NCBI GenBank assembly: GCA_002314145.1
Contig: DCCG01000040.1
Coordinates: 53,985 to 117,984 of the forward strand
Length of the DNA stretch: 64,000 nucleotides
Reading direction: 5' to 3'
From: Thalassolituus sp. UBA1087
Lineage (GTDB): Bacteria > Pseudomonadota > Gammaproteobacteria > Pseudomonadales > Oceanobacteraceae
Positions 52,788 to 61,490 of the stretch are shown piece by piece (the stretch's first letter is position 1; the number at the start of each line of letters is the position of its first letter). The translations under genes were made by a program, and so were the position numbers. The notes under the pieces were generated by a model that saw only the letters and a list, made by a program, of their open reading frames with translations, had not been told where the DNA came from and ran no database searches.

Positions 52788-53789
52788 ATGGGATTATTGG
52801 CGAATCTTCAGGTCAGCGGTGATCTGGCCGGGCTGGTGCGGGAATTTCTGCAGGAGCATGAGCAGACACAGTCGGAATTATACCGTTATCTTTCTGGTGT
52901 TTCGGCGAACAGCCGTATGCCGTTTCAACATTGGTGGGCGGTGCTGGATGAGCTGCAGACGATGTTCAGCGACCGCTATATCGGCATTGAACTGGGTTGC
53001 CGCATACGCGCCGACTTTGTTGGTGTGCTCGGGCATCTGCTGCTGTCGAGTGAAAACCTGACCGATGCCCTGCAGGGCTTTCAGCGTTATCAGCGCTTGC
53101 TGCATGACGGTGACCGGGCGGTGGTGACCGCCCAGGATGGGCTGATCTGTATGAGCTGGACCACAGATTACGGTGCCTCATCGCGGCTGTCGGATGAGAT
53201 TCTGGTGGTGGGGATTATTCATTTCGCCCGCACTCTGGTGGCGGACGGCAGTCTGTCTCCGGAGCGCATTCATTTTACCTTTAACCGTCCGCCGGAAGCA
53301 GAAAGTCTGCAGCAGGTGTGTGGCTGCGACGTTAAATTCAGTCAGCGCACCACGGCTATCTGTTTCCGGCCTGACCAGATGCTGTTGCCTGTGTGTCAGA
53401 GTAATCCATCGATGCACCGTTTACTGGAACAACAGGCCCAGGCACTGATGGGAATTCTGCCCGATGAAGATGCCTTTACTCTGAGTCTGCGCGAAGCACT
53501 GTTGGCGGCCATCCGTCAGGGGCAACCGGACGCGGCTTTTGTTGCCCGCTTTCTGCATATCTCTGAGCGCACTCTGTTCCGTCGGCTGAAAGCGGGCGGT
53601 CTGAATTTCAGCGACGTAATGACGCAGGTGCGTATGCAGCTGGCGCGCGAATATCTGCTGGAAGGGCATCTGACCCAGAGCGAAATTGCACTGTTATTAG
53701 GCTATTCCGAACAAAGTGCGTTTAACCGCGCCTTTAAACAGAATACCGGACTGCCTCCGGGCTCCTGGGTCAAAACACAACAAGCCTGA
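52788..53789 (+). CDS. AraC-family transcriptional regulator (OruR-like)
   Basis: About 333 residues. The start is the ATG at 52788 (a TTG one codon earlier is also possible). The N-terminal two thirds resemble the ligand-binding domain of OruR/VirS-type regulators (YIGIELGCRIRADFVGVLGH). The C-terminal HTH_18 region has FVARFLHISERTLFRRLKAG and the second helix-turn-helix with IALLLGYSEQSAFNRAFKQN-TG. It is divergently arranged with the sterol desaturase-family gene, about 117 bases apart, which suggests direct control of that gene. Confidence 0.9.
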   Translation: MGLLANLQVSGDLAGLVREFLQEHEQTQSELYRYLSGVSANSRMPFQHWWAVLDELQTMFSDRYIGIELGCRIRADFVGVLGHLLLSSENLTDALQGFQRYQRLLHDGDRAVVTAQDGLICMSWTTDYGASSRLSDEILVVGIIHFARTLVADGSLSPERIHFTFNRPPEAESLQQVCGCDVKFSQRTTAICFRPDQMLLPVCQSNPSMHRLLEQQAQALMGILPDEDAFTLSLREALLAAIRQGQPDAAFVARFLHISERTLFRRLKAGGLNFSDVMTQVRMQLAREYLLEGHLTQSEIALLLGYSEQSAFNRAFKQNTGLPPGSWVKTQQA

Positions 53790-53896
53790 TGCACAGGCAT
53801 GGTTGCGGTTTACACGGGCCTTTCCGCTCTGTACAGTACCTGCCTCTTTTCATTCACGTGGCCTGTCGTGGGGGCCACCACTGACAAGGACATGAT

Positions 53897-55828
53897 ATGC
53901 CTGTTATTACCCTTCCTGATGGTTCCAAACGCGAATTTGATCAACCCGTAACCCTGATGCAGGTGGCCGAAGACATCGGTCCTGGTCTGGCGAAGGCGAC
54001 GGTGTGTGGTCGTATTAATGGTGAGCTGGTCGATGCCTGCGAACTGATCACGGAAGACGCTGAAGTTACTCTGATCACAGGTCGTGATCAGGATGGTCTG
54101 GACGTTATCCGTCACTCATTTGCACACCTCGTCGGTCATGCGGTTAAGCAGCTTTATCCGCAAGCCAAAATGGCGATCGGCCCGGTGATTGATGACGGCT
54201 TTTATTACGACATCGATTTCGAACGTCCCTTTACACCGGAAGACGTTGCCGCCATCGAAAAGCGCATCAAAGAGCTGATCAAAAAAGACTACGACGTCGT
54301 TAAGAAAATGACGCCGATTAAAGAAGCGCGTCGCGTGTTCGTCGACCGCGAAGAAGATTACAAAATCGAACTGATCGATGATCTGATCGAGCAGGGCGAG
54401 AAAGAAGTTGGTCTGTATCATCACGAAGAATACGTGGATATGTGCCGCGGACCACACGTACCGAACACCCGGGTAATGCGGGTGTTTAAACTGCAGCGGG
54501 TATCCGGTGCCTACTGGCGCGGTGATTCGCAGAACAAACAGTTGCAGCGTATCTATGGTACGGCGTGGAACGATAAGAAAGACCTGAAAGCCTATATCAC
54601 CCGCATCGAAGAAGCGGAGAAGCGTGACCACCGTAAACTGGCCAAGCAGCTGGATCTGTTCCACCTGCAGGAAGAAGCGCCGGGTATGGTGTTCTGGCAT
54701 CCGAATGGCTGGACCATGTATCAGGTACTGGAACAGTACATGCGCAAAGTTCAGCGTGATGCCGGCTATCAGGAAATCAAAACACCGCAGGTCGTTGACC
54801 GCACCCTGTGGGAAAAATCCGGCCACTGGGAACATTACCAGGACGCTATGTTCACCACAGAATCGGAAAAGCGCCACTATGCAGTGAAACCGATGAACTG
54901 CCCGTGCCACATTCAGGTGTTTAACCAGGGGCTGAAGAGTTACCGTGAGCTGCCGCTGCGTCTGGCCGAGTTTGGTTCCTGTCACCGGAATGAGCCGTCC
55001 GGCGCCCTGCATGGCATTATGCGTGTGCGTGGCTTCACCCAGGACGATGCTCACATCTTTGTGACTGAGAAACAGATCCGTCAGGAAGCCTCAGACTTCA
55101 TCCGCCTGACGCTGGATGTGTACAAAGACTTCGGCTTCGACGCCGTAGAGATGAAGCTCTCCACCCGTCCGGAAGGTCGTATCGGTGAGGATTCACAGTG
55201 GGATCTGGCCGAAGCGGCACTGGAAGATGCATTGAATGACGCGGGTCTCGACTGGGAGCTGCAGCCGGGCGAAGGTGCCTTCTACGGGCCTAAGATCGAA
55301 TTCTCCCTGCGCGACTGCATCGGCCGGGTATGGCAGTGCGGTACACTGCAGCTGGACTTTATGCTGCCGGGCCGCCTGGGGGCACAGTTTGTTGATGAAG
55401 ATGGCGAACGTAAGACCCCGGTCATGCTGCACCGTGCTATTCTGGGTTCCTTCGAGCGTTTTATCGGGATTCTGATCGAGCATTATGCCGGTGCCATGCC
55501 GCCATGGCTGTCGCCTAACCAGGTTTCGATCCTCAATATTACCGATAATCAGGCCGAATATTGTGAAAAACTGGCCAAAACCCTGAATTCAAAAGGGTTT
55601 AGGGCTCAGGCGGACTTGAGAAACGAGAAGATCGGCTTTAAAATCCGCGAGCACACATTACACAAGGTCCCCTATCTGCTCGTGGTAGGGGATAAAGAAG
55701 TCGAAACAAACACCGTCGCTGTGCGTACCCGTACCGGTGAAGACCTGGGTACTATGAGCGTTGACGCCTTTACCGAAGTTCTGGAAGGCGGCATTGCACA
55801 GCTCGGTCGGTTTGGAATGGAGAACTGA
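53897..55828 (+). CDS. thrS: Threonyl-tRNA synthetase
   Basis: A 643-residue class II synthetase. It has an N-terminal TGS domain (MPVITLPDGSKREFDQPVTL to about 61), the editing domain with HSFAHLVGHAV, the catalytic core with zinc-binding CPCHIQVF, and the C-terminal anticodon-binding domain. AAGGA lies before the ATG. In enterobacteria ThrS represses its own mRNA by an operator that mimics tRNA-Thr; the 100-base leader here contains GGCC/GGCC-type pairings but I cannot claim the same structure. It opens the translation gene block. Confidence 0.97.
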   Translation: MPVITLPDGSKREFDQPVTLMQVAEDIGPGLAKATVCGRINGELVDACELITEDAEVTLITGRDQDGLDVIRHSFAHLVGHAVKQLYPQAKMAIGPVIDDGFYYDIDFERPFTPEDVAAIEKRIKELIKKDYDVVKKMTPIKEARRVFVDREEDYKIELIDDLIEQGEKEVGLYHHEEYVDMCRGPHVPNTRVMRVFKLQRVSGAYWRGDSQNKQLQRIYGTAWNDKKDLKAYITRIEEAEKRDHRKLAKQLDLFHLQEEAPGMVFWHPNGWTMYQVLEQYMRKVQRDAGYQEIKTPQVVDRTLWEKSGHWEHYQDAMFTTESEKRHYAVKPMNCPCHIQVFNQGLKSYRELPLRLAEFGSCHRNEPSGALHGIMRVRGFTQDDAHIFVTEKQIRQEASDFIRLTLDVYKDFGFDAVEMKLSTRPEGRIGEDSQWDLAEAALEDALNDAGLDWELQPGEGAFYGPKIEFSLRDCIGRVWQCGTLQLDFMLPGRLGAQFVDEDGERKTPVMLHRAILGSFERFIGILIEHYAGAMPPWLSPNQVSILNITDNQAEYCEKLAKTLNSKGFRAQADLRNEKIGFKIREHTLHKVPYLLVVGDKEVETNTVAVRTRTGEDLGTMSVDAFTEVLEGGIAQLGRFGMEN

Positions 55829-55830
55829 AT

Positions 55831-56373
55831 ATCAGACGCGATAACAGAAGAGGCGGCCGCCAAGACAACCGTGCCGCCATCAACGATCAGATCCGTGCCA
55901 CCGAGGTACGCCTGATCGGGGCAGATGGGGGCCAGGTTGGCATTGTTGGTATAGACGAAGCGCTGCGCATCGCAGAGGAAGCCGAACTGGATCTGGTCCA
56001 GATTTCAGACGGCGACCCGATTGTCTGTAAAGTGATGGATTACGGCAAGAAGCTTTACGAAGAGAAAAAGCAGAAAGCCGAAGCCAAAAAGAAACAGCAT
56101 CAGGTCCAGCTGAAGGAAGTCAAATTCCGTCCTGGCACTGAAGAAGGTGACTACCAGATCAAATTGCGTAATCTGCGTCGTTTCCTTGAAAGTGGCAATA
56201 AAGCCAAGATCTCTATCCGCTTCCGTGGCCGTGAAATGGCCCACCAGAATCTGGGGATGGAAGTGATGAACCGCGTGGAGCAGGATCTCGAAGATCTGGC
56301 GACCGTGGAACAGCGCCCGAAACTGGAAGGGCGTCAGATGATCATGGTGCTTGCGCCAAGCAAAAAGAAGTAG
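55831..56373 (+). CDS. infC: Translation initiation factor IF-3, ATC start
   Basis: A 180-residue protein, complete from the ATC codon at 55831. No ATG, GTG or TTG occurs in frame between the thrS end and an internal ATG at 56032, which would delete the N-domain. GGAG lies eight bases before ATC. The N-domain segment INDQIRATEVRLIGADGGQV and the C-domain KFRPGTEEGDYQIKLRNL, RFRGREMAHQNLGMEVM and EGRQMIMVLAPSKKK are typical IF3. In E. coli infC starts with AUU, which lets IF3 repress itself by rejecting a non-canonical start; ATC here fits the same logic. Confidence 0.93.
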   Translation: MRRDNRRGGRQDNRAAINDQIRATEVRLIGADGGQVGIVGIDEALRIAEEAELDLVQISDGDPIVCKVMDYGKKLYEEKKQKAEAKKKQHQVQLKEVKFRPGTEEGDYQIKLRNLRRFLESGNKAKISIRFRGREMAHQNLGMEVMNRVEQDLEDLATVEQRPKLEGRQMIMVLAPSKKK

Positions 56374-56395
56374 TCTGGTTTTCAAACGGACGCTG

Positions 56396-56483
56396 AACCC
56401 TGGCTGAAAATAGTTGTATCAGCCGGGGTTTATACGTTCTGCCAGACGCTGCAGAAGCACCAATGCTTCTGTTAATGCGGCAG
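56396..56483 (+). promoter_or_regulatory. Structured infC-rpmI intercistronic RNA
   Basis: Two hairpins are visible: AACCC-t-GGCTGA/TCAGCC-g-GGGTT (56396-56430) and a nested stem CTGCC...AGAAGC-loop-GCTTCT...GGCAG (56439-56483). In E. coli L20 represses rpmI-rplT through structured RNA in this neighbourhood. A similar role here is inferred, not shown. Confidence 0.5.
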
Positions 56484-56537
56484 GTGTTATACAGGGTCTT
56501 AGTTTCTGTATGCGCCATTCACTTTTGGAGTACAAAA

Positions 56538-56732
56538 ATGCCTAAAATCAAAACTAAGAGCGGCGCTGCCAAGCGCTTCAAAAAGACAGCGAACGGTTTC
56601 AAATTCCGTAACGCTTACCGCAGTCATATCCTGACTAAAAAGAGCACCAAACGTAAGCGCCACCTGCGTGGTATGTCACAGCTGTCCGGCTCTGACAAAA
56701 AGCTTGTTATTCGTATGTTGCCTAACCTCTAA
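56538..56732 (+). CDS. rpmI: 50S ribosomal protein L35
   Basis: A 64-residue basic protein beginning MPKIKTKSGAAKRFKKTANG and ending LVIRMLPNL, the full L35 pattern. The ATG at 56538 is preceded by TTTTGGAG. It lies between infC and rplT as usual, and is expected to be translated in step with rplT under L20 control. Confidence 0.97.
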   Translation: MPKIKTKSGAAKRFKKTANGFKFRNAYRSHILTKKSTKRKRHLRGMSQLSGSDKKLVIRMLPNL

Positions 56733-56756
56733 TCGGTTCTGTTCAGGAGATAAATT

Positions 56757-57110
56757 ATGGCTCGTGTAAAACGTGGTGTGATCGCTCGTCGTCGTCACAA
56801 GAAAATTCTGAAGCAGGCTAAAGGTTATTACGGTGCTCGCAGCCGTGTGTTCCGTGTAGCTAAGCAGGCTGTGATCAAAGCAGGTCAGTATGCTTACCGT
56901 GACCGTCGTCAGCGTAAGCGTCAGTTCCGTCAGCTGTGGATCGCACGTATTAATGCCGGCGCGCGTCAGAATGGTCTGTCTTACAGCAAATTCATCAACG
57001 GCCTGAAAAAAGCCACTGTTGAAATTGACCGTAAGGTACTGGCTGATCTGGCCGTGAATGAAAAAGCAGCGTTTGCGGCTCTGGTTGAAAAAGCCAAGTC
57101 CAGCCTGTAA
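56757..57110 (+). CDS. rplT: 50S ribosomal protein L20
   Basis: A 117-residue basic protein (MARVKRGVIARRRHKKILKQ, then AKGYYGARSRVFRVAKQAVI). It binds 23S rRNA early in assembly and, in E. coli, represses its own operon. AGGAG precedes the ATG. The length and sequence are fully typical. Confidence 0.97.
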   Translation: MARVKRGVIARRRHKKILKQAKGYYGARSRVFRVAKQAVIKAGQYAYRDRRQRKRQFRQLWIARINAGARQNGLSYSKFINGLKKATVEIDRKVLADLAVNEKAAFAALVEKAKSSL

Positions 57111-57131
57111 TTTCACCGCATAGCCGGAAAA

Positions 57132-57208
57132 GGATCTGATACTCCGGTAACAGATCCGCGAAATAGGGGATGAGCTTAGGTAATGCTGGGCGATTCCCCT
57201 ATTTTTTT
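57132..57208 (+). terminator. Tandem hairpins and terminator between rplT and pheS
   Basis: A first stem GGATCTG/CAGATCC (57132-57138 with 57151-57157) is followed by AAATAGGGGA/TCCCCTATTT (57161-57170 with 57195-57204) and a T-run. This can end the rplT transcript or act as a pheST attenuator. No Phe-rich leader peptide is visible. Confidence 0.8.
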
Positions 57209-57267
57209 GACCAAATTTCAGAGAGCTGCAACGGGCGGCTCTCAGCAGTTAACGATGGATACCAACG

Positions 57268-58272
57268 ATGGAAAACCTTGAGGCCCTGACTCAGCAGGCC
57301 CTGGCCGCAGTGAAAGAAGCGCAGGACGTTGCGGCGCTGGATCAGGTACGGGTTCAGTTTCTGGGTAAGAAAGGGGAGATCACCTCCCTGATGAAAAACC
57401 TTGGTTCGGTCGCGCCAGAAGACCGCCCGAAAATCGGCGCGGTCATCAACGAAGCCAAAGACCAGGTTCAGACCGCAATCAATGACCGCAAGCAGGCGCT
57501 GGAAAGTGCCGCGCTGAATGCCAAACTGGCGGCGGAAACCATTGATGTGACGCTGCCCGGCCGCGGCGTACAGGAAGGCAGTCTGCATCCTGTTACCCGG
57601 ACCATCGAACGTATCGAATCCTTTTTCGCCGGTGCCGGCTTCCAGCTGATGGAAGGCCCGGAAATCGAAGACGAGTTTCATAACTTCGAAGCCCTGAATA
57701 TTCCGGAGCATCACCCGGCGCGTGCCATGCACGACACCTTCTATTTTGATGCCGGCCGCCTGCTGCGTACGCATACCTCACCGGTACAGGTGCGCACCAT
57801 GGAAAAACAACAGCCACCGCTGCGCATTATCTGCCCGGGGCGTGTTTACCGCTGCGATTACGATCAGACCCACTCACCGATGTTCCATCAGATGGAAGGC
57901 CTGCTGGTGGATAAAGGCGTCAGCTTTGCGGATCTGAAAGGGATACTGAAAGAATTTATGTCGGCGTTCTTTGAAAAAGACATCGCCGTGCGTCTGCGTC
58001 CGTCCTATTTCCCGTTCACGGAACCGTCCGCTGAAATTGATATTGAATGGGTAATAGAAACACCGGAAGGCACCAAAACCCGCTGGCTGGAAATCGGCGG
58101 CTGCGGCATGGTGCATCCGGAAGTATTCCGCCATGTGGGCATTGACCCGGAAGAGTACACAGGTTTTGCCTTTGGTATGGGCATGGAACGTATGGCCATG
58201 CTGCGTTATGGCGTTAACGACCTGCGTTTATTCTTTGAAAATGATCTGCGCTTCCTGCAGCAGTTCCGTTAA
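57268..58272 (+). CDS. pheS: Phenylalanyl-tRNA synthetase alpha subunit
   Basis: A 334-residue class II catalytic subunit. The N-terminal coiled coil for tRNA (about residues 1-85) precedes the catalytic domain, with motif 2 region HTSPVQVRTMEKQQPPLRII and motif 3 GFAFGMGMERMAMLRYGVND. It pairs with PheT, encoded 23 bases downstream, in an alpha2beta2 enzyme. An intrinsic terminator lies just upstream, so expression may be attenuated. Confidence 0.97.
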   Translation: MENLEALTQQALAAVKEAQDVAALDQVRVQFLGKKGEITSLMKNLGSVAPEDRPKIGAVINEAKDQVQTAINDRKQALESAALNAKLAAETIDVTLPGRGVQEGSLHPVTRTIERIESFFAGAGFQLMEGPEIEDEFHNFEALNIPEHHPARAMHDTFYFDAGRLLRTHTSPVQVRTMEKQQPPLRIICPGRVYRCDYDQTHSPMFHQMEGLLVDKGVSFADLKGILKEFMSAFFEKDIAVRLRPSYFPFTEPSAEIDIEWVIETPEGTKTRWLEIGGCGMVHPEVFRHVGIDPEEYTGFAFGMGMERMAMLRYGVNDLRLFFENDLRFLQQFR

Positions 58273-58295
58273 GTTCACAACAGGATCAGCAAAAC

Positions 58296-60686
58296 ATGAA
58301 ATTCAGCGAACAGTGGTTACGCGAATGGGTGCAACCTGAAGTGGGCACCGAAGAACTGGCTCATCAGGTCACTATGGCCGGTTTAGAAGTTGATGGTATT
58401 GAAGCCGTGGCCGGCGAATTCAGCGGCGTGGTCGTCGGTGAAGTGGTTAAACGTGAACAGCACCCGGATGCCGATAAACTCAGCCTGTGCCAGGTGTCTG
58501 ATGGCTCTGAAACCTTTCAGATTGTCTGCGGTGCGCCCAATGTGCGTGAAGGTCTTAAAATTCCTTTCGCCAAAATCGGTGCCGTTCTGCCGGGCAACTT
58601 CAAAATCAAAAAAGCCAAGCTGCGCGGTGTGGAATCCTTCGGCATGCTGTGTGCCGAAGCCGAGCTGGGCATGTCAGACGCCAGCGACGGTCTGATGGAA
58701 TTACCAGCGGATGCGCCGGTGGGCGAAGACTTCCGCAAGTACATGAACCTCGACGATGCCATCATCGAAGTGGATCTGACGCCCAACCGCGCAGACTGCC
58801 TGAGCATGGCCGGTCTGGCGCGTGAAGTCGGCGTACTGAACAAAGCCGATCTGACCGAACTGGAAATCGAACCAGTGGCGCCAGCCATCGACGACAAAGC
58901 CAATATTGAAGTCACAGCTTCTGAACAGTGCCCGCGTTATATGGGCCGTATCGTTAAAGGCGTGAATGTAAAAGCCGCCACACCGCTGTGGATGGTGGAA
59001 AAACTGCGTCGTGGCGGTATCCGCTCTATTGATCCTGTGGTTGATATTACTAACTACGTACTGCTTGAACTGGGCCAGCCCATGCATGCATTCGATCTGG
59101 CTCAGGTAGAAGGCGGCATCCGCGTACGTATGGCAGAGCAGGGCGAAAAGCTCACACTGCTTGATGGTCAGGAAGTGTCCCTGAACAGCGATACCCTGGT
59201 GATTGCCGACCATAAAAAACCACTGGCCATCGGTGGCATCATGGGGGGCGAACATTCCGGAGTAACGGAAAGCACTCAGGATCTGCTGCTGGAAGCCGCG
59301 TTCTTCAGCCCGCTGGCCATTGCCGGCCGCGCGCGCAGCTATGGCCTGCACACAGATTCCTCGCACCGCTTTGAGCGTGGTGTGGATTACAACCTGGCCG
59401 CCAAAGCTATGGAACGCGCCACAGCGCTGGTGCTGGACATCTGCGGTGGTAAGCCCGGCCCGGTGGTGGAAGTCGCCGCTGACGAGCACCTGCCGAAGCA
59501 GGCACAGATTCATCTGCGCCGTGCCCGTGCTGAACTGGTACTGGGTATCAAACTCGATGACAGCGAAATTGAAGATATTCTCAAGCGTCTGGGTATGCAG
59601 ATCACAGCCACCGAAGACGGCTGGGATGTGATTGCGCCAAGCTACCGCTTTGATATGGCCATCGAGCCGGATCTGATCGAAGAACTGGCGCGTATTTACG
59701 GTTATGAAAACCTGCCGGTACGCCTGCCAACCGCAGCATCGCCGCTGGCCCGTCATCCTGAAAACCGTCTGCCCATGGGCGACCTGCGTCGTCAGATGGT
59801 GGCCCGTGGTTATCAGGAAGCCATTACCTACAGCTTCGTGGACCCGCAGATTCAGAAAGCCATGGACCCGGCCAACGCGCCGATTGCGCTGCTGAACCCG
59901 ATTTCCACCGAAATGTCGGTGATGCGGACCGATCTGCTCGCCGGCCTGGTGCAGGCCGTCAGCTATAACCTCAAGCGTCAGCAGCCCCGTGTACGCCTGT
60001 TTGAAACTGGTCTGCGCTTTATTCCGGACGGTGATTCTTTAGCTCAGATTCCGACACTGGCCTTCGCTGCTACCGGCAGCCGCCAGCCTCAGGGTTGGGC
60101 TGAAAGCGCCGCAGACGTTGATTTCTTTGATGTGAAAGGGGATATCGAAGCCCTGCTGGCCCGTACCGGCACACTGGATCAGTACCGCTTTGTGGCAGGT
60201 CAGCATCCGGCGCTGCACCCTGGACAGACTGCGATCATTGAAAAATCTGACGGAAATGGCCAATGGCAGCCCGCCGGTGTGGTCGGGGCCTTGCATCCCA
60301 GCCTGTACAAAACCGTCGGCACCAAACAAAGCATCATTCTGGTCCAGTTGGATCTTGAAACCGTGCGCCAGACTGCCATTCCGGATTTCGACGAACTGTC
60401 GAAATACCCTGAAATGCGCCGCGATCTGGCCCTTGTGGTGGCAGCTGATACCCAGGTTGACGATGTACTGACAGCAATCCGAGCAAAAGCAGGGGATTAC
60501 CTCACAAAGCTCAACCTGTTTGATGTGTATGTCGGCAAAGGTATTGATCCGGATAGAAAAAGTCTCGCTTTAGGCTTGACCTGGCAGCATCCTTCCCGCA
60601 CATTAACTGACGAAGAAGTAAACGATTCGGTTAATTCCGTGCTGGCTCATCTAGAAGAGAGCCTGGGAGCAACGCTGAGAGGTTAA
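58296..60686 (+). CDS. pheT: Phenylalanyl-tRNA synthetase beta subunit
   Basis: A 796-residue subunit with the expected order: EMAP-type tRNA-binding domain (VVGEVVKREQHPDADKLSLC, near residue 45), B3/B4 editing domain, B5 domain, the catalytic-like core and the C-terminal FDX-ACB anticodon domain (SKYPEMRRDLALVVAADTQV, ending SLGATLRG). Its stop is two bases from the ihfA start. Confidence 0.97.
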   Translation: MKFSEQWLREWVQPEVGTEELAHQVTMAGLEVDGIEAVAGEFSGVVVGEVVKREQHPDADKLSLCQVSDGSETFQIVCGAPNVREGLKIPFAKIGAVLPGNFKIKKAKLRGVESFGMLCAEAELGMSDASDGLMELPADAPVGEDFRKYMNLDDAIIEVDLTPNRADCLSMAGLAREVGVLNKADLTELEIEPVAPAIDDKANIEVTASEQCPRYMGRIVKGVNVKAATPLWMVEKLRRGGIRSIDPVVDITNYVLLELGQPMHAFDLAQVEGGIRVRMAEQGEKLTLLDGQEVSLNSDTLVIADHKKPLAIGGIMGGEHSGVTESTQDLLLEAAFFSPLAIAGRARSYGLHTDSSHRFERGVDYNLAAKAMERATALVLDICGGKPGPVVEVAADEHLPKQAQIHLRRARAELVLGIKLDDSEIEDILKRLGMQITATEDGWDVIAPSYRFDMAIEPDLIEELARIYGYENLPVRLPTAASPLARHPENRLPMGDLRRQMVARGYQEAITYSFVDPQIQKAMDPANAPIALLNPISTEMSVMRTDLLAGLVQAVSYNLKRQQPRVRLFETGLRFIPDGDSLAQIPTLAFAATGSRQPQGWAESAADVDFFDVKGDIEALLARTGTLDQYRFVAGQHPALHPGQTAIIEKSDGNGQWQPAGVVGALHPSLYKTVGTKQSIILVQLDLETVRQTAIPDFDELSKYPEMRRDLALVVAADTQVDDVLTAIRAKAGDYLTKLNLFDVYVGKGIDPDRKSLALGLTWQHPSRTLTDEEVNDSVNSVLAHLEESLGATLRG

Positions 60687-60688
60687 GC

Positions 60689-60994
60689 ATGACCGCTTTG
60701 ACCAAAGCTGAACTGGCAGAAAAATTGTTTGAAGACCTTGGTCTTAACAAGCGCGAAGCAAAAGACATGGTGGATCTCTTCTTTGATGAGATCCGCGAAA
60801 GTCTGAGCCGCAATGAACAGGTGAAGTTGTCAGGTTTTGGCAACTTCGACCTGCGTGATAAACGCCAACGTCCGGGCCGCAACCCGAAAACCGGTGAAGA
60901 GATCCCGATCTCGGCCCGTCGTGTTGTCACGTTCAAACCAGGACAGAAACTCAAAGTGCGCGTGGAAGCCTATGCTGGAACCCAGCCACAATAA
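60689..60994 (+). CDS. ihfA: Integration host factor alpha subunit
   Basis: A 101-residue DNA-bending protein. It starts MTALTKAELAEKLFEDLGLN and carries the beta-arm GRNPKTGEEIPISARRVVTF, whose Pro intercalates into DNA. GAGAGG lies six bases before the ATG. It forms a heterodimer with IhfB and serves replication, recombination and transcription, including integrase reactions. It follows pheT and overlaps the MerR gene by 23 bases, an order conserved in related genomes. Confidence 0.97.
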   Translation: MTALTKAELAEKLFEDLGLNKREAKDMVDLFFDEIRESLSRNEQVKLSGFGNFDLRDKRQRPGRNPKTGEEIPISARRVVTFKPGQKLKVRVEAYAGTQPQ

Positions 60995-61340
60995 CGAACT
61001 CCCTCCGATTCCGGCAAAGCGCTATTTCACCATTGGTGAAGTCAGCGAACTTTGCGACGTCAAACCACATGTTCTGCGCTACTGGGAGCAGGAATTCCCG
61101 CAGCTGAGCCCGGTAAAACGCCGTGGTAACCGCCGCTACTATCAGCGCCAGGACGTCATTCTGGTACGTGAAATCCGTGCACTCCTGTACCACGAAGGCT
61201 ACACCATTGGTGGCGCCAGACAGCGCCTGTCAGAAGAAGGGGACTCCGCCGCAGTCGCGATGGACAAAGCCCTGATCAAGAACATGATCACCGAGCTGAA
61301 AGAGCTGGCTGACCTGCTCGATCCCAAACACCCGCTTTAA
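60972..61340 (+). CDS. MerR-family regulator downstream of ihfA
   Basis: A 122-residue protein starting at the ATG at 60972 inside the end of ihfA. The winged helix reads RYFTIGEVSELCDVKPHVLR with YWEQEFPQLSPVKRRGNRRY. The dimerisation helix is short and lacks the Cys metal site of ZntR-like proteins. It belongs to the ihfA-linked group whose ligand and targets are not known to me. The frame upstream of 60972 is a shadow of ihfA. Confidence 0.92.
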   Translation: MLEPSHNNELPPIPAKRYFTIGEVSELCDVKPHVLRYWEQEFPQLSPVKRRGNRRYYQRQDVILVREIRALLYHEGYTIGGARQRLSEEGDSAAVAMDKALIKNMITELKELADLLDPKHPL

Positions 61341-61351
61341 GATAAAAAAAC

Positions 61352-61379
61352 TTTAACTTTTCAGTGGCTTAGGTATACT
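61352..61379 (+). promoter_or_regulatory. Candidate tRNA-Pro promoter
   Basis: TTTAAC (61352-61357) and TATACT (61374-61379) are 16 bases apart. The -10 is near consensus, the -35 weak. The pair lies about 35 bases before the tRNA gene. Confidence 0.45.
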
Positions 61380-61388
61380 TCGAGACCT

Positions 61389-61406
61389 CTCAGATGTTCA
61401 TCTGAG
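61389..61406 (+). other. Hairpin in the tRNA-Pro 5' leader
   Basis: CTCAGAT and ATCTGAG form a perfect seven-base stem around a four-base loop, just before the mature tRNA. It may guide RNase P or RNase E processing. Confidence 0.6.
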
Positions 61407-61413
61407 CCTGTGT

Positions 61414-61490
61414 CGGGATGTAGCGCAGCCTGGTAGCGCACCTGTATGGGGTGCAGGTGGTCGGAGGTTCAAATCCTCTCATCCCGACCA
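61414..61490 (+). tRNA. tRNA-Pro(GGG)
   Basis: A 77-base cloverleaf with acceptor stem CGGGATG/CATCCCG, a D arm with AGCGC pairs and loop, the anticodon loop ATGGGGT giving anticodon GGG, the T arm GGAGGTTCAAATCCTCT and an encoded CCA end. Its 3' end is copied twice in the repeats that follow. Proline tRNA genes at this locus (after ihfA) are known integration sites in related bacteria. Confidence 0.97.

Noticed and set aside
58701..59756. A 351-codon frame opposite pheT, and a similar 312-codon frame opposite thrS (54116-55054)
   Set aside because: Both are antisense shadows of GC-rich essential genes with no independent support.
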